From Mesorhizobium shangrilense (GTDB lineage: Bacteria > Pseudomonadota > Alphaproteobacteria > Rhizobiales > Rhizobiaceae): a DNA stretch of 64,000 bases. The DNA lies in contig NZ_JBEWSZ010000005.1 in the NCBI RefSeq assembly GCF_040537815.1, positions 124,001-188,000 on the forward strand, given 5' to 3'. The position numbers and the translations under genes are program-made. The stretch's first letter is position 1; each line of letters opens with the position of its first letter. The notes beneath the pieces were generated by a model. It was given only the letters and a program-made list of their open reading frames with translations. It had not been told where the DNA came from and did not search any database. Shown here piece by piece: positions 55,656-64,000 of the stretch.

Positions 55656-55674
55656 TGCAGATATGCCATCTGCA
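55656..55674. promoter_or_regulatory. LTTR-type dyad (TGCAGAT-N5-ATCTGCA)
   Basis: A perfect 7-bp inverted repeat centred at 55665, with T and A separated by 11 bp as in LysR boxes. It lies 29 bp from the LysR start and about 67 bp before the PPOX-fold start, as expected for a shared regulatory site. Confidence 0.65.
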
Positions 55675-55740
55675 TTTGAAATGTGGAAGGCCTATATCTG
55701 TTACGTGGTCATAGCGGCCCGGCCTCGGAGGGAGCGTTCC

Positions 55741-56358
55741 ATGAATGCCCATGCTTTCACCAGCGACGTTGCCTTCACGCCGACAGTCAAGGCGATCCAG
55801 GCCCGCAAGGGCTCGCGCCAGTCTTACGCCCGCGTAGAGGAGCGTGGTGGCTGGCAGTCCGTGATCACGCCCGATCTCGCCGCCTTCATCGAAGCGCAGA
55901 CCAGCGTTTTCCTGTCGACGGCCAATGGTGCTGGTCAGCCCTATATCCAGCATCGCGGCGGGCCTGCCGGTTTTCTCAAGGTGCTCGACGAACACACGAT
56001 CGGTTTTGCGGATTTTTCCGGCAACAGGCAGTTCATCACCCAGGGCAATCTGCAGGACAATCCGAGGGCATTCCTGTTCCTGATCGACTATGCTCACCGC
56101 CAGCGCATCAAGATCTGGGGCACGGCGCGCATTGTCGAGGACGATGGCGAGTTGATGGCGAAGCTGATGCCGGGGGATTACAGGGCGCGGCCCGAGCAGG
56201 TCATCCTGTTCACCGTCGCCGCGTGGGACGCCAATTGCCCGCAGCACATTCCGCAGCGCTTCGAAGCAGCAGATGTGGCCGCCGCGCTGGCCGAGCGGGA
56301 CAAGCGCATCGAACGCCTCGAGCAGGAGATAGTGCGCTTGAGGGAAGCCCAGGCGTGA
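55741..56358 (+). CDS. Pyridoxamine 5'-phosphate oxidase-fold flavin protein
   Basis: A 205-residue PNPOx-like split-barrel protein. TSVFLSTANGAGQPYIQHRG and GFADFSGNRQF resemble FMN-binding proteins of this fold. The C-terminus is a short coiled-coil-like helix (ERDKRIERLEQEIVRL). The fold does not prove pyridoxamine phosphate oxidase activity. It is the probable target of the divergent LysR. Confidence 0.83.
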   Translation: MNAHAFTSDVAFTPTVKAIQARKGSRQSYARVEERGGWQSVITPDLAAFIEAQTSVFLSTANGAGQPYIQHRGGPAGFLKVLDEHTIGFADFSGNRQFITQGNLQDNPRAFLFLIDYAHRQRIKIWGTARIVEDDGELMAKLMPGDYRARPEQVILFTVAAWDANCPQHIPQRFEAADVAAALAERDKRIERLEQEIVRLREAQA

Positions 56359-56379
56359 TGGCCAGGGAGTGAACGGACC

Positions 56380-57102
56380 TCATCCGCCGGCCGAGGTGTC
56401 GGCCAGTGCGATACCATCGGGCGTCGGCTTTACCGGCACGATGCCGCGCGCCAGCGCCAGCAGGTATTTGTTGTATTCGGTGAACAGCACGCGCAACGCT
56501 TCCGGCTTGGTCAGCCAGCCGCCATTGTCGAGGTTGGTATTGACCACCGGATAGGGTTCGAGCTTGGCGTTGTGCAGCAGCCGTCCCATCTCCAGCAGGC
56601 TGCGCGGCATGTGATAGTTGTTGGTGACGAGGATCACCGTGCCATAGGCATGGCTCTCGACCCATTTGGCGCTTTCCTCGGCATTGCCGATCGTGTCGAG
56701 CGCGGCGCGGTCGATGTCGACGCAGCAGGAGAACAGGTGCTTGTCGCCACCAATCGCGGCCTGAAGCTGCCGGCGGCTGGCGGAAGGATGCACGCCGCTG
56801 ATCAAAAGCCGCTCGCCCTTGCCGGACGCCAGAAGATCCATCGCGGCATCGAGGCGCGACTGGCCGCCGGTCAGCACGATGATCGCGTCGGCCTTCGCGG
56901 GATTGGTGGGCGTGGTGAGATGGCTGACCTTGTTTGCGAACCAGCCGAAACCGCCGGCAAACAGCACGACAAAGGCAAGCAGAACGAAGGAACACACGCG
57001 CAGCGCGGCGGTCAAACGACCCGGCTTGCGGTGCGCATGGGAACGCGCAACCAGCACTGGCGTGCATCCAGCCGTATTGGTCGAATCCCGCGCGTCCATC
57101 AT
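56380..57102 (-). CDS. YdcF family (DUF218) membrane protein
   Basis: A 240-residue protein with one N-terminal helix (SFVLLAFVVLFAGGFGWFA) and a DUF218 domain: ADAIIVLTGGQSRLDAAM, then LLISGVHPS and ILVTNNYHMPRS. Members such as SanA/ElyC influence envelope integrity and may bind SAM-like ligands. It lies downstream of ftsX, same strand, 89 bp away. Confidence 0.87.
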   Translation of the reverse strand: MMDARDSTNTAGCTPVLVARSHAHRKPGRLTAALRVCSFVLLAFVVLFAGGFGWFANKVSHLTTPTNPAKADAIIVLTGGQSRLDAAMDLLASGKGERLLISGVHPSASRRQLQAAIGGDKHLFSCCVDIDRAALDTIGNAEESAKWVESHAYGTVILVTNNYHMPRSLLEMGRLLHNAKLEPYPVVNTNLDNGGWLTKPEALRVLFTEYNKYLLALARGIVPVKPTPDGIALADTSAGG

Positions 57103-57191
57103 GCCATGGTTAATCCCGAAATATGGCCTTTGGTAGCAGAAAAGCGCACTTTGCGTTACGGCGGTTCTTCATCTGTGATCGATCCTGACCT

Positions 57192-58181
57192 TTAGCCGGC
57201 GTCCGGTTGGCGGACATCGATGTCGCTGAGATAGGCGACAACAGTGGCATGGGAGGTTGCGGCGGTGAGCGCGCCGATGACCAGCACCATGAGGACGACA
57301 CCGAAATAGCCTGCCGAGCCTATGGCGAAGTTGCCAAACAGGGCAGTCGCCTGGTCGGCTTGCGGCGTGGCCATGTTGCGTGACGACCACCACGAGAAGA
57401 CGATGAAGACCGCGACGGCTGCTGCTCCGCCCGCCGCCGCGCCTTTCATGCCGGTGACCAGAAAATGCCGGCGGAACTCGCGCGCGATGAAGCGCGCCTC
57501 AGCGCCGACGAAATGCAGCACTTCGATGATGTGTCCGTTGCCGGCCATGGCGCCGCGCGTTGCAAAGACCACCGTCAGCACCGTCGCCGAAAGCATCAGC
57601 GCCAGCACGGCGATGCCGATGGTGACGGTGGTGCGGGCCATGGCGACCAGGCGGTCGACCCAGGTGCGGTGATCGTCCAGCGATGCGCTCGGCAGCTTGG
57701 GCGTGATCGCCGCGCGCATTGCGGCGAAATCGGGTGGGCTGTTTTCGTCGATGGTGACTATGATGAGACGCGGCACCGGCAGGTCGTCGATGTTGAGACC
57801 CGAACCCAGCCATGGTTCCAGCAGCCGCGCCGTCGCCTCGCGGTCGATGATCTTGGTGCCTTTCACGCCCGGAAACTCGCCGGCGATCTGCGATGCCTGG
57901 ACAAGGGCCGCCTCCATGTCGAGGCCGTCGACCGGCTTGATCTGGATGGTCGCCTCGCGCGAGATTTGGTTCTCCCAGACCGAGGCGGTGTCACGCACGA
58001 GCGTCACCGCGCCAAAGGTGAGGCACGACAGGAAGGTCATGATGGCAATGACCAGCACCAGCGCCCGACCGGCAATGTTCTGCGCCGGCACGATCGGCGC
58101 CATCTTGCGCTGGGCGCGCGGCTTCGCCACGGCCTCCTCGGCGTCGTGGTCTTCAATATGTTCAGCGGATAGATCAGTCAT
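57192..58181 (-). CDS. ftsX: Cell division protein FtsX
   Basis: A 329-residue membrane partner of FtsE, which recruits or activates peptidoglycan hydrolases at the septum. A long cytoplasmic N-terminus is followed by a helix, a periplasmic domain (about 75-175) and three C-terminal helices. FLSCLTFGAVTLVRDTASVW is typical. It overlaps ftsE by 8 bp. Confidence 0.9.
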   Translation of the reverse strand: MTDLSAEHIEDHDAEEAVAKPRAQRKMAPIVPAQNIAGRALVLVIAIMTFLSCLTFGAVTLVRDTASVWENQISREATIQIKPVDGLDMEAALVQASQIAGEFPGVKGTKIIDREATARLLEPWLGSGLNIDDLPVPRLIIVTIDENSPPDFAAMRAAITPKLPSASLDDHRTWVDRLVAMARTTVTIGIAVLALMLSATVLTVVFATRGAMAGNGHIIEVLHFVGAEARFIAREFRRHFLVTGMKGAAAGGAAAVAVFIVFSWWSSRNMATPQADQATALFGNFAIGSAGYFGVVLMVLVIGALTAATSHATVVAYLSDIDVRQPDAG

Positions 58182-58833
58182 AGATATCCAGCCTTCCGCC
58201 GGCCAGGATCAGGCGCCGTGCATCGACCTGTTCCATCAGGCCGAGATCATGGGTGGCGATCACCACCGCCGTGCCCAGCCGGTTGAGCTCGATGAACAGC
58301 CGCAGCAGGCGTCGCGCCAGCGGCGGATCGACATTGCCGGTCGGCTCGTCGGCAAGCAGGATCTCCGGCTGCTCGATCAGCGCACGGGCGATCGCGGCGC
58401 GCTGCTTTTCACCACCCGAGAGCACGGGCGGCAGCACGTGCATGCGCTCGCCGAGGCCAACCCATTTCAACAGCTCCGTCACGTCGGTGCGGTAGCTCGC
58501 CTCCTCGCGCCCGCGCACGCGCAGCGGCAGCGCCACATTTTCATAAGTGGTCATGTGGTCAAGCAGCCGAAAGTCCTGGAACACCACGCCGATGCGCCGT
58601 CTCAGATGCGGCAGTTCGGTGCGCGAGATGCGCGAGCGGTCCTTGCCGAAGATGGTGATCAGCCCGCGCGTTGGCTTCAGCGACATGAACAGCAGGCGCA
58701 GCAACGTCGTCTTGCCGGCGCCTGACGGTCCGCTCAGGAACTGGAAGGAGCGCTCCGGAATATGCAGGGAAATGTCGCGGAGGATTTCCGGACCCATGCC
58801 ATAGCGGAGGCCGACATTTTCGAAGCGGATCAA
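58174..58833 (-). CDS. ftsE: Cell division ATP-binding protein FtsE
   Basis: A 219-residue ABC ATPase. Walker A is GPSGAGKTTLL, the signature LSGGEKQRAAIARAL, Walker B ILLADEPTGNVD, and the H-loop IATHD. The TTG at 58833 gives the usual start IRFENVGLRYGMGPEIL; an ATG at 58875 would add 14 residues of unlike sequence. A CtrA box lies upstream. Confidence 0.92.
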   Translation of the reverse strand: MIRFENVGLRYGMGPEILRDISLHIPERSFQFLSGPSGAGKTTLLRLLFMSLKPTRGLITIFGKDRSRISRTELPHLRRRIGVVFQDFRLLDHMTTYENVALPLRVRGREEASYRTDVTELLKWVGLGERMHVLPPVLSGGEKQRAAIARALIEQPEILLADEPTGNVDPPLARRLLRLFIELNRLGTAVVIATHDLGLMEQVDARRLILAGGRLDIYD

Positions 58834-58903
58834 TTTCGACGACCTGAAACTTGCGGCGGCGCTTCGCCAGCCCATTGTGTGAGACGACCATCGGCCGGCA
58901 TGG

Positions 58904-58918
58904 TTAACCGTTGGTTAA
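58904..58918. promoter_or_regulatory. CtrA box TTAA-N7-TTAA upstream of ftsEX
   Basis: TTAA (58904-58907), seven bases, TTAA (58915-58918): an exact match to the CtrA full site. It lies 70 bp upstream of ftsE, between the divergent genes. TTAAC occurs again at 58965. Cell-cycle control of ftsEX or the divergent gene is a reasonable inference. Confidence 0.6.
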
Positions 58919-59024
58919 TTGCTGGGCATTTTAGACTGATCACAGGAGCTCCGGTGGGGAAGCGTTAACCATTTGCGTTTACGAAAAAGAAACGAAAAGC
59001 GATACGTGCTGCAGTACTGGGGCC

Positions 59025-59672
59025 ATGATGGCTGAGGATCGAACCGCGCGCCCGGTTTTCGGCGAAATCATGACCGATCCGGCAGCAATTCCCGCGCCGG
59101 AACGCATCATGCGTGGTTCGGCGCCCGACGTCGTCGATGCCGATTATGAGATCCTGCCTCGCCTAGGCTCCCGAACGGACGCTGCGGCCCCGCTGCCGCG
59201 CGTCATTGCCACGCCGTCGATCGAGGGCATGGACATGCTGCGCAAGCCCGAAACCGCCGCGGAACGCCCGCCGGCATCGCGCGGCGGACCGATCTTCTGG
59301 ATTGCCGGCGTTGGCGCGGCACTGGCGGCATTCTGGATCTCTGGCGGCCACGCGCTGCTGCGCCAGGTGCCTTTCCTTGCCGTGCAGGACTCGGGGCGCG
59401 CATTCAGCATCTCAGGCGTGACGTCGCGCGTCGACGCGTCGGGTGAAAAGCCCGTGCTCTTCGTTGATGGAGAAGCCGCCAATGACGGGAGCGCGTCGAC
59501 ACCGCTGCCGTCCTTGGAGATCCGGGTTACCGGCAATGACGGGCTCACAACCCGATATACGTTGGGGACATCCAGCCGGCCGCTGGCCGCCGGCGAAAGA
59601 TTTGGCTTTGCCAGCCGGCTCGAGGTGCCTAGAAACGGCGTGAAGACCGTGTCGGTCACCTTCGCCGAGTAG
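59025..59672 (+). CDS. Putative membrane protein divergent from ftsE
   Basis: A 215-residue protein with a hydrophilic, Pro-rich N-terminus, one helix at about 87-107 (PIFWIAGVGAALAAFWISGG), and a C-terminal periplasmic domain of beta strands. In other Rhizobiales this position carries a similar protein with an N-terminal zinc ribbon (MJ0042-type); no CxxC is seen here. Function unknown. Confidence 0.75.
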   Translation: MMAEDRTARPVFGEIMTDPAAIPAPERIMRGSAPDVVDADYEILPRLGSRTDAAAPLPRVIATPSIEGMDMLRKPETAAERPPASRGGPIFWIAGVGAALAAFWISGGHALLRQVPFLAVQDSGRAFSISGVTSRVDASGEKPVLFVDGEAANDGSASTPLPSLEIRVTGNDGLTTRYTLGTSSRPLAAGERFGFASRLEVPRNGVKTVSVTFAE

Positions 59673-59711
59673 GGTGCATTGATATTCGGGTGATGCCGGC
59701 CTGCAAATGGC

Positions 59712-59773
59712 GGCTTCCCGCGCTTCCGGTGTGCACGTACGAAAAGTACGCTCCGCTCCGGTTCTCGGAAGCC
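59712..59773. repeat. Imperfect palindromic repeat before hpt
   Basis: Outer arms GGCTTCC (59712-59718) and GGAAGCC (59767-59773) enclose CGTAC-GAAAA-GTACG at 59736-59750. Located in the gap after the membrane-protein gene. It resembles a dispersed intergenic repeat and could act as a terminator hairpin, though no T-run directly follows. Confidence 0.6.
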
Positions 59774-59850
59774 GACATTTTTGACTCGGCCTGGCCCGAA
59801 TCTCAATACACCCTTGGGCGTCATGGGCGAGCACCTTGAAAGGGCGAGAA

Positions 59851-60393
59851 ATGCCAGTTGTACGTGGGAAGGACATCGAAGTCCTGTTTTCGGCCTCCGC
59901 CATCGCGCGGCGCAATCTCGAACTCGCCAAGGAAATCGCCGAGCACGACTACCACGACCTGCTGGTGATTTCGGTGCTGAAGGGGTCGTTCATCTTCGCC
60001 GCCGATCTCATCCGCGCCATGCATGATGTCGGCCTGTCCCCGGAGGTCGAGTTCATCTTCATCTCCAGCTATGGCGCCGGCACCAGCAGCGGCGAGGTGC
60101 GGGTGTTGCGCGATATCGACAATGAGGTCGCCGGCCGCGATGTGCTGCTGATCGACGACATCCTCGAATCAGGCAAGACGTTGACCTTCACCCGCGACCT
60201 GATGCTGTCGCGCGGCGCCAAGAGCTGCGCTATCGCCGTGCTGCTCGACAAGCGCATGCGCCGCCAGACGGAACTCAATGCCGACTATGTCGGCTTCGAT
60301 TGCCCCGATTATTTCGTCGTCGGCTATGGCATGGATGTCGCCCACGCCTTTCGTGAACTGCCGTTTGTGGGCATCGTCAAGGGCGACGTTTAA
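59851..60393 (+). CDS. hpt: Hypoxanthine phosphoribosyltransferase
   Basis: A 180-residue purine salvage enzyme. The PRPP-binding motif VLLIDDILESGKT and the flexible-loop SYGAGTSSGEVRV are present. ATG 59851 is preferred over the TTG at 59836 because AAGGGCGAG precedes it. The response regulator gene follows after 63 bp. Confidence 0.93.
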   Translation: MPVVRGKDIEVLFSASAIARRNLELAKEIAEHDYHDLLVISVLKGSFIFAADLIRAMHDVGLSPEVEFIFISSYGAGTSSGEVRVLRDIDNEVAGRDVLLIDDILESGKTLTFTRDLMLSRGAKSCAIAVLLDKRMRRQTELNADYVGFDCPDYFVVGYGMDVAHAFRELPFVGIVKGDV

Positions 60394-60456
60394 TTTCTCT
60401 GCAAGGCTGTTTGCGGTTCAGGAAAAGTCAACTTTTCGCCGCCAAATATGCCGTCC

Positions 60457-60828
60457 ATGGCAAAGCTCCTGATTGTTGAGGACGATGAGTCCGTCCGTAC
60501 CCTCGCAGCCCGCGCGCTCGAACGCGCCGGGCATATGATCGACATTGCCGCCGATGGGGCGCAGGGTCTGTCGATGATCCAGGCGGCACAAGGCCGCTAC
60601 GATCTCGTCGTCTCCGACATCCGCATGCCGGAAATGGATGGCATCGAGATGGCCATTGCCGCCGCCGCCCAGTTTCCAGCGATGAAGATCATGCTGATGA
60701 CCGGTTATGCCGACCAGCGTGAGCGCGCCGAGGAACTCGACGGCATCATTCTCGATGTCGTGCAGAAACCCTTCACGCTGGCTGAAATCCGCTCGCGGGT
60801 CGAACGGGCGCTCGTTTGCCTGGTCTGA
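60457..60828 (+). CDS. Single-domain response regulator (CpdR-like)
   Basis: A 123-residue protein made only of a receiver domain: acid pocket EDDES, phospho-Asp in VVSDIRMPEMDG, and the conserved Lys in VVQKPFTL. It resembles the CpdR-type stand-alone receivers of alphaproteobacteria, which couple phosphorelays to CtrA proteolysis; the true CpdR is often a different paralogue, so this is tentative. ATG 60457 is used; 60448 is possible. Confidence 0.83.
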   Translation: MAKLLIVEDDESVRTLAARALERAGHMIDIAADGAQGLSMIQAAQGRYDLVVSDIRMPEMDGIEMAIAAAAQFPAMKIMLMTGYADQRERAEELDGIILDVVQKPFTLAEIRSRVERALVCLV

Positions 60829-60854
60829 TTCCAGCCTGTCTGGTCTGACTTTCG

Positions 60855-61805
60855 TCAGGCCGGATCGTATCTGGCCGTGATTGCTGGCCCCGCGACAGGG
60901 CGTCTGCTGAGGTTCAGCGCCAACAGGCCAGCCCCAATGATCAAGGCCGCGCCAATCACTGTCGTCAATCGCGGCACCTCGGCGAAAAACAGGAAGCCCC
61001 ACAAGGGTGACCACAGGATACCGGTATACTCGAAGGTGGCGACGCGGTTGGCGGGCGCCAGCCGATAGGCCTGCGACAACAGGATCATGCCGGCCGAGGC
61101 GATGAAGCCACAGGATGCCATCTTCAGGAAATCCGATGTTGTCGGCCAAAGCCATGGTCGCACCAGGAATTCGATGCTTGGATGAACTGCATGGGTTATG
61201 CCGGCCAGATGAAATGCGCCGGCGACCACGGCCGCGCCAACGAGATAGGCGCCGTTCTGGTAGAACGCCATGACGGTTGATGATTCGGTGTCGCCGATCT
61301 TGCGCGCCATCAGTTGTGAAAAGCCGTAGAGGGCGGCAGAGCCCAGCGACAGCAGGGCCGCCCAGTCGAACAGCCCGGCGCCCGGGCGCAACATCACGAG
61401 AACGCCGACCAGTCCGAGCAGCACTGTGGCCAGTGTCTGCCAGGACACGCGTTCCCCCAGATAAGGCCCGGCCAGCGCCATGATGAAAAGCGGCGCCATG
61501 AAATAGAGCGCCACCGCGTCGGCCAGGGGCAGGGCGGCGATCGCCAGATAGTAGATGGTGTAGGAGGCGAACTGGGTGAAGGCGCGCATCGTCAACATGG
61601 CAAAGCGCTTCGAGGCGATTGCCCGCAGTCCAACGTCGGCGTGGACGAGAAAAATGAGGATCGGCAGAGCGACGACAGAGCGGATCGCCATAACCTCCGT
61701 CACCGGATAGGTGCTGGAAACGGCTTTCACCAATGGGTCCTGCAGCGAAAAGACCAGCACGCCAAGGCAGAGGCTCAGCATACCGAGCACGATCCGGTTC
61801 TGCAT
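60855..61805 (-). CDS. EamA/DMT family transporter
   Basis: A 316-residue membrane protein with ten predicted helices in two EamA halves (ALYFMAPLFIMALAGPYLGE, AGMILLSQAYRLAP). Substrate unknown. It is divergent from the LysR gene at 62029, which is the likely regulator. Confidence 0.85.
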   Translation of the reverse strand: MQNRIVLGMLSLCLGVLVFSLQDPLVKAVSSTYPVTEVMAIRSVVALPILIFLVHADVGLRAIASKRFAMLTMRAFTQFASYTIYYLAIAALPLADAVALYFMAPLFIMALAGPYLGERVSWQTLATVLLGLVGVLVMLRPGAGLFDWAALLSLGSAALYGFSQLMARKIGDTESSTVMAFYQNGAYLVGAAVVAGAFHLAGITHAVHPSIEFLVRPWLWPTTSDFLKMASCGFIASAGMILLSQAYRLAPANRVATFEYTGILWSPLWGFLFFAEVPRLTTVIGAALIIGAGLLALNLSRRPVAGPAITARYDPA

Positions 61806-62028
61806 GGGCGTTTCTGGTCTCCGTGTGCGGCCGTGGCCAATGTGGATGCGGTTAAAAAGAACCCGCCACCGTTTCGGGCAGCGGGCACGAGTGAGGACTC
61901 TTCAGATTGGTCCGCAGCCGGTTTCGCGGCCGCATATCCAATGGGTAGCCTGACTATCGTCTGGCGTTTGACATGTTGCAAACGAATTGGAATGATGCCA
62001 GCAATCAAATTCTCTTATGATGAGCGCC

Positions 62029-62886
62029 ATGAAACCCAACCTCGACAGCGACCTTCTGCGCACCTTCGTCGCGGTAGCGGACACCGGCAATTTCACCAAG
62101 GCGGCGGAACGGGCGGGTCGTACGCAGTCGGCCGTCTCGATGCAGATGAAGAAGCTCGAGGAGATGGTCGGCAACAGCCTGTTCGAACGCGGCTCGCGCG
62201 GCGTGGCGCTGACGCGGCGCGGCGGCGAACTGATCGGCAACGCCAGGCGCATCGTTTCCCTGCTTGACGAAACAGCGGCGTCGATGGCCGCGCCGCCGCT
62301 TGGCGGGCCGGTGCGCATCGGCATTCCGGAGGAATATGGCCACGCGATCCTGTCACGCGCGCTCGGCGCCTTTTCCAAGCGCCATGCCAAGGTCGAAGTC
62401 ACCGTCCGTTACGCGCATTCGGGCGCACAAATAGCAGCGCTTGCCGCCGACGAGCTCGATCTGGCTGTTGTCTTCGAATGGCAGGACCGTTCCGGCGGCG
62501 AGGTGCTGATGCGCGACCCGACCGTGTGGGTGACGTCCAACCTGCACCAGATGCATGAGGAGCGCCCGGTGCCGATCGCGCTCTACAACCGCGCCGGCTG
62601 GTGCCAGGACTTCGCCATAAAATCGCTGGAGCAGCGCGGCCTCGCCTATCGTGTCGCCTATACCAGCGACACCAATGGTGGCTTGCGGCTCGCCGTCACC
62701 TCCGGGCTGGCGATCGCGCCGATCTCGCGCAGCAACATTCCGGCCGACTGCCGCGAGTTGACGGCTGCCGACGGGTTTGGCGACATCGATGCCTCGAATG
62801 TCGTGATGCACCGCAACCCGAACGCTTCCGGCGAGGCGATCGACGGCATGGAAGAAGCGATCCGCGAGGCGTTCGTCAACCGGTAG
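62029..62886 (+). CDS. LysR family transcriptional regulator
   Basis: A 285-residue LTTR with the HTH TGNFTKAAERAGRTQSAVSM and an effector domain. It opens MKPNLDSDLLRTFVAVAD; upstream ATGs at 62017 and 62020 are possible. It is divergent from the EamA exporter, suggesting an exporter-regulator pair. The 211-bp gap holds no other gene. Confidence 0.88.
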   Translation: MKPNLDSDLLRTFVAVADTGNFTKAAERAGRTQSAVSMQMKKLEEMVGNSLFERGSRGVALTRRGGELIGNARRIVSLLDETAASMAAPPLGGPVRIGIPEEYGHAILSRALGAFSKRHAKVEVTVRYAHSGAQIAALAADELDLAVVFEWQDRSGGEVLMRDPTVWVTSNLHQMHEERPVPIALYNRAGWCQDFAIKSLEQRGLAYRVAYTSDTNGGLRLAVTSGLAIAPISRSNIPADCRELTAADGFGDIDASNVVMHRNPNASGEAIDGMEEAIREAFVNR

Positions 62887-63007
62887 CGGTCCAGCTCGAA
62901 TTGGAGTGCTGCTGTATCGGAAAGCCGATCCCTGTCGCCAAGGCTCCTGACACAAAGCTGTCAGCAGCAGTTCGATAGAGGTGGCATTCAACGGGAGGAC
63001 AAACGAG

Positions 63008-63637
63008 ATGATCACCTTCTACCACGCGCCATGGTCGCGCGCTTCCAGTGTCCACTGGCTGCTGGAGGAACTGGGCGTGCCGTTCGAATTCTCGCCGGTG
63101 AATATCCGAGCCCAGGGAGGCGTCCCCGAGGCCTATCGGTCAATCCAGCCAAACAAGAAAGTGCCGGCCATCGATCATGATGGCACGGTCGTCACCGAGC
63201 GGGCCGCGATCACCATCTACCTCGCCGATACCTTTTCCGGTGCCGGACTTGCGCCGGCGCTGGGCGACAGCGCGCGTGCGCGGTACCTGACATGGTTGGT
63301 CTATTGTGATTCCGTCCTCGACCCGGTGGTGGCGGCAAAGGCCCACGGCATCGAGTTCATGGGGCCGCGTTATTCCTACGGCTCGTTCTCCGAAATGGTC
63401 GCCAATCTGGAGAAGGCGTTGTCGGCCCAACCCTATATCGTTGGCGATCGCTTTACCGCCGCCGACACGCAAATCGGTAGCGGCATTCACTACGCGACCA
63501 ATGTCTTGCGGGTGTTGCCGGAGAATCCGGTATTCACAGCCTATCTCGATCGCCTCGCCGCCCGTCCGGCATTCCAGCGCTATTCGCGCAGGGAATATGA
63601 GAAGGCGCAGGCGGCTGGCATGGTCGGCAGCCACTGA
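63008..63637 (+). CDS. Glutathione S-transferase
   Basis: A 209-residue GST. The thioredoxin-like domain (ITFYHAPWSRASSVHWLLEE, cis-Pro in KKVPAI, then ERAAITIYLAD) is followed by the all-helical C-terminal domain (YIVGDRFTAADTQIG). The ATG at 63008 is chosen over the upstream in-frame start. Substrate unknown. Confidence 0.88.
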   Translation: MITFYHAPWSRASSVHWLLEELGVPFEFSPVNIRAQGGVPEAYRSIQPNKKVPAIDHDGTVVTERAAITIYLADTFSGAGLAPALGDSARARYLTWLVYCDSVLDPVVAAKAHGIEFMGPRYSYGSFSEMVANLEKALSAQPYIVGDRFTAADTQIGSGIHYATNVLRVLPENPVFTAYLDRLAARPAFQRYSRREYEKAQAAGMVGSH

Positions 63638-63740
63638 GCTTCAGCGCGCCGAATCTAGTTTGGCGTCACGACTCCGGCCAGCACATTGCCGTGCCCAATC
63701 AATCAGTCGTCTGAGCGATGCCGCACTGCCGGTATAACAA

Positions 63741-64000
63741 CTATTTCAGCTCCAGCAGGCGCTCGAGATAGCTGCGCTCGATGTCGGGGCTCAGCGCGTT
63801 GCCAAGCCGCTTGCGGATGGCCTCCAGGATCTGGCGGGCACGCTGCACGTCGATCTCGTCGGGCACCTTGACCGAGCTTCCGTCATCGGGTCCTTCGGTG
63901 GCGCGTGGCCGGCCGAGCGGGTCACGGTCGGCATTCTGCTGGCGGCCGCCCGGCTCACTGCCACCCTGGTCGCCTTGTATGGCCTGCAGCTGCTTCATCA
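63741..64000 (-). CDS. TIGR02302/DUF4175 family protein, C-terminal end (truncated by window)
   Basis: The last 86 codons of a minus-strand gene whose start lies beyond the right edge. The tail is Gln/Gly/Arg-rich and ends KVPDEIDVQRARQILEAIRK, then LSPDIERSYLERLLELK, as remembered for the large rhizobial TIGR02302 (DUF4175) membrane proteins. The frame is still open at the edge. Confidence 0.8.
   Translation of the reverse strand, partial: MKQLQAIQGDQGGSEPGGRQQNADRDPLGRPRATEGPDDGSSVKVPDEIDVQRARQILEAIRKRLGNALSPDIERSYLERLLELK

Overview
This window looks like chromosomal DNA of a Mesorhizobium-type alphaproteobacterium (Hyphomicrobiales). The base composition is GC-rich and coding is dense. 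The left edge carries two adjacent genes of the vitamin B6 degradation pathway known from Mesorhizobium loti. Other supporting features are a SAM-II riboswitch, an aerobic CobS/CobT cobaltochelatase, an hisC-tyrC/metX-metW block, and several palindromic intergenic repeats of the rhizobial type. No homology search was possible, so the genus is inferred from recognised protein families and remembered sequences.

Layout. 1-1.7 kb: the end of pyridoxamine-pyruvate transaminase and pyridoxal 4-dehydrogenase. 1.7-6.7 kb (minus strand): a cytochrome bo-type quinol oxidase operon, cyoABCD-surf1. 6.9-10.1 kb (plus strand, divergent): an MFS transporter and a RegB/RegA-like redox two-component pair that plausibly controls the oxidase; a strong palindrome lies between the two operons. 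10.1-12.2 kb: small secreted and membrane proteins. 12.2-14.7 kb: a decayed genomic-island remnant bounded by an intact tRNA-Arg(CCT) and a 40-bp copy of its 3' part, with two integrase fragments in opposite orientations. 14.9-28.4 kb: housekeeping and metabolic genes (M20 peptidase, DacF-like carboxypeptidase, CobW GTPase, TusA, L,D-transpeptidase, accA, xerD, aroK-aroB-CBS protein, alpha/beta hydrolase, TPP enzyme, bolA). 28.6-37.7 kb: a J-domain protein, cobS and cobT split by a lower-GC secreted gene, a phytase-like esterase, an ArsR-SRPBCC pair, a spermidine-synthase-like protein and queuosine transporter, rpmB and a DUF3108 protein. 37.7-45.1 kb: transporters, a lysoplasmalogenase, gloB, a methyltransferase, an ABC exporter, a glycosyltransferase and a DUF1330 protein. 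45.1-49.3 kb: metXW, with a SAM-II riboswitch and an intrinsic terminator in its leader, divergent from hisC-tyrC. 49.3-64 kb: a sugar kinase, DUF2125 protein, cyclotransferase, aldo/keto reductase, LysE, plsC, two LysR regulators, PPOX-fold protein, YdcF, ftsEX, hpt, a CpdR-like receiver, an EamA exporter, a GST and the 3' end of a DUF4175/TIGR02302 protein.

Functional links. The oxidase operon and the redox two-component pair form one respiratory-control locus. metX carries its own S-adenosylmethionine sensor. ftsEX has a CtrA-type site upstream. No CRISPR array, complete mobile element, prophage or recognisable defence system was seen. The most unusual features are the tRNA-anchored island scar, the gene inserted between cobS and cobT, the CorC-like protein lacking its DUF21 domain, and the operator-like palindrome between cyo and the MFS-regulator operon.
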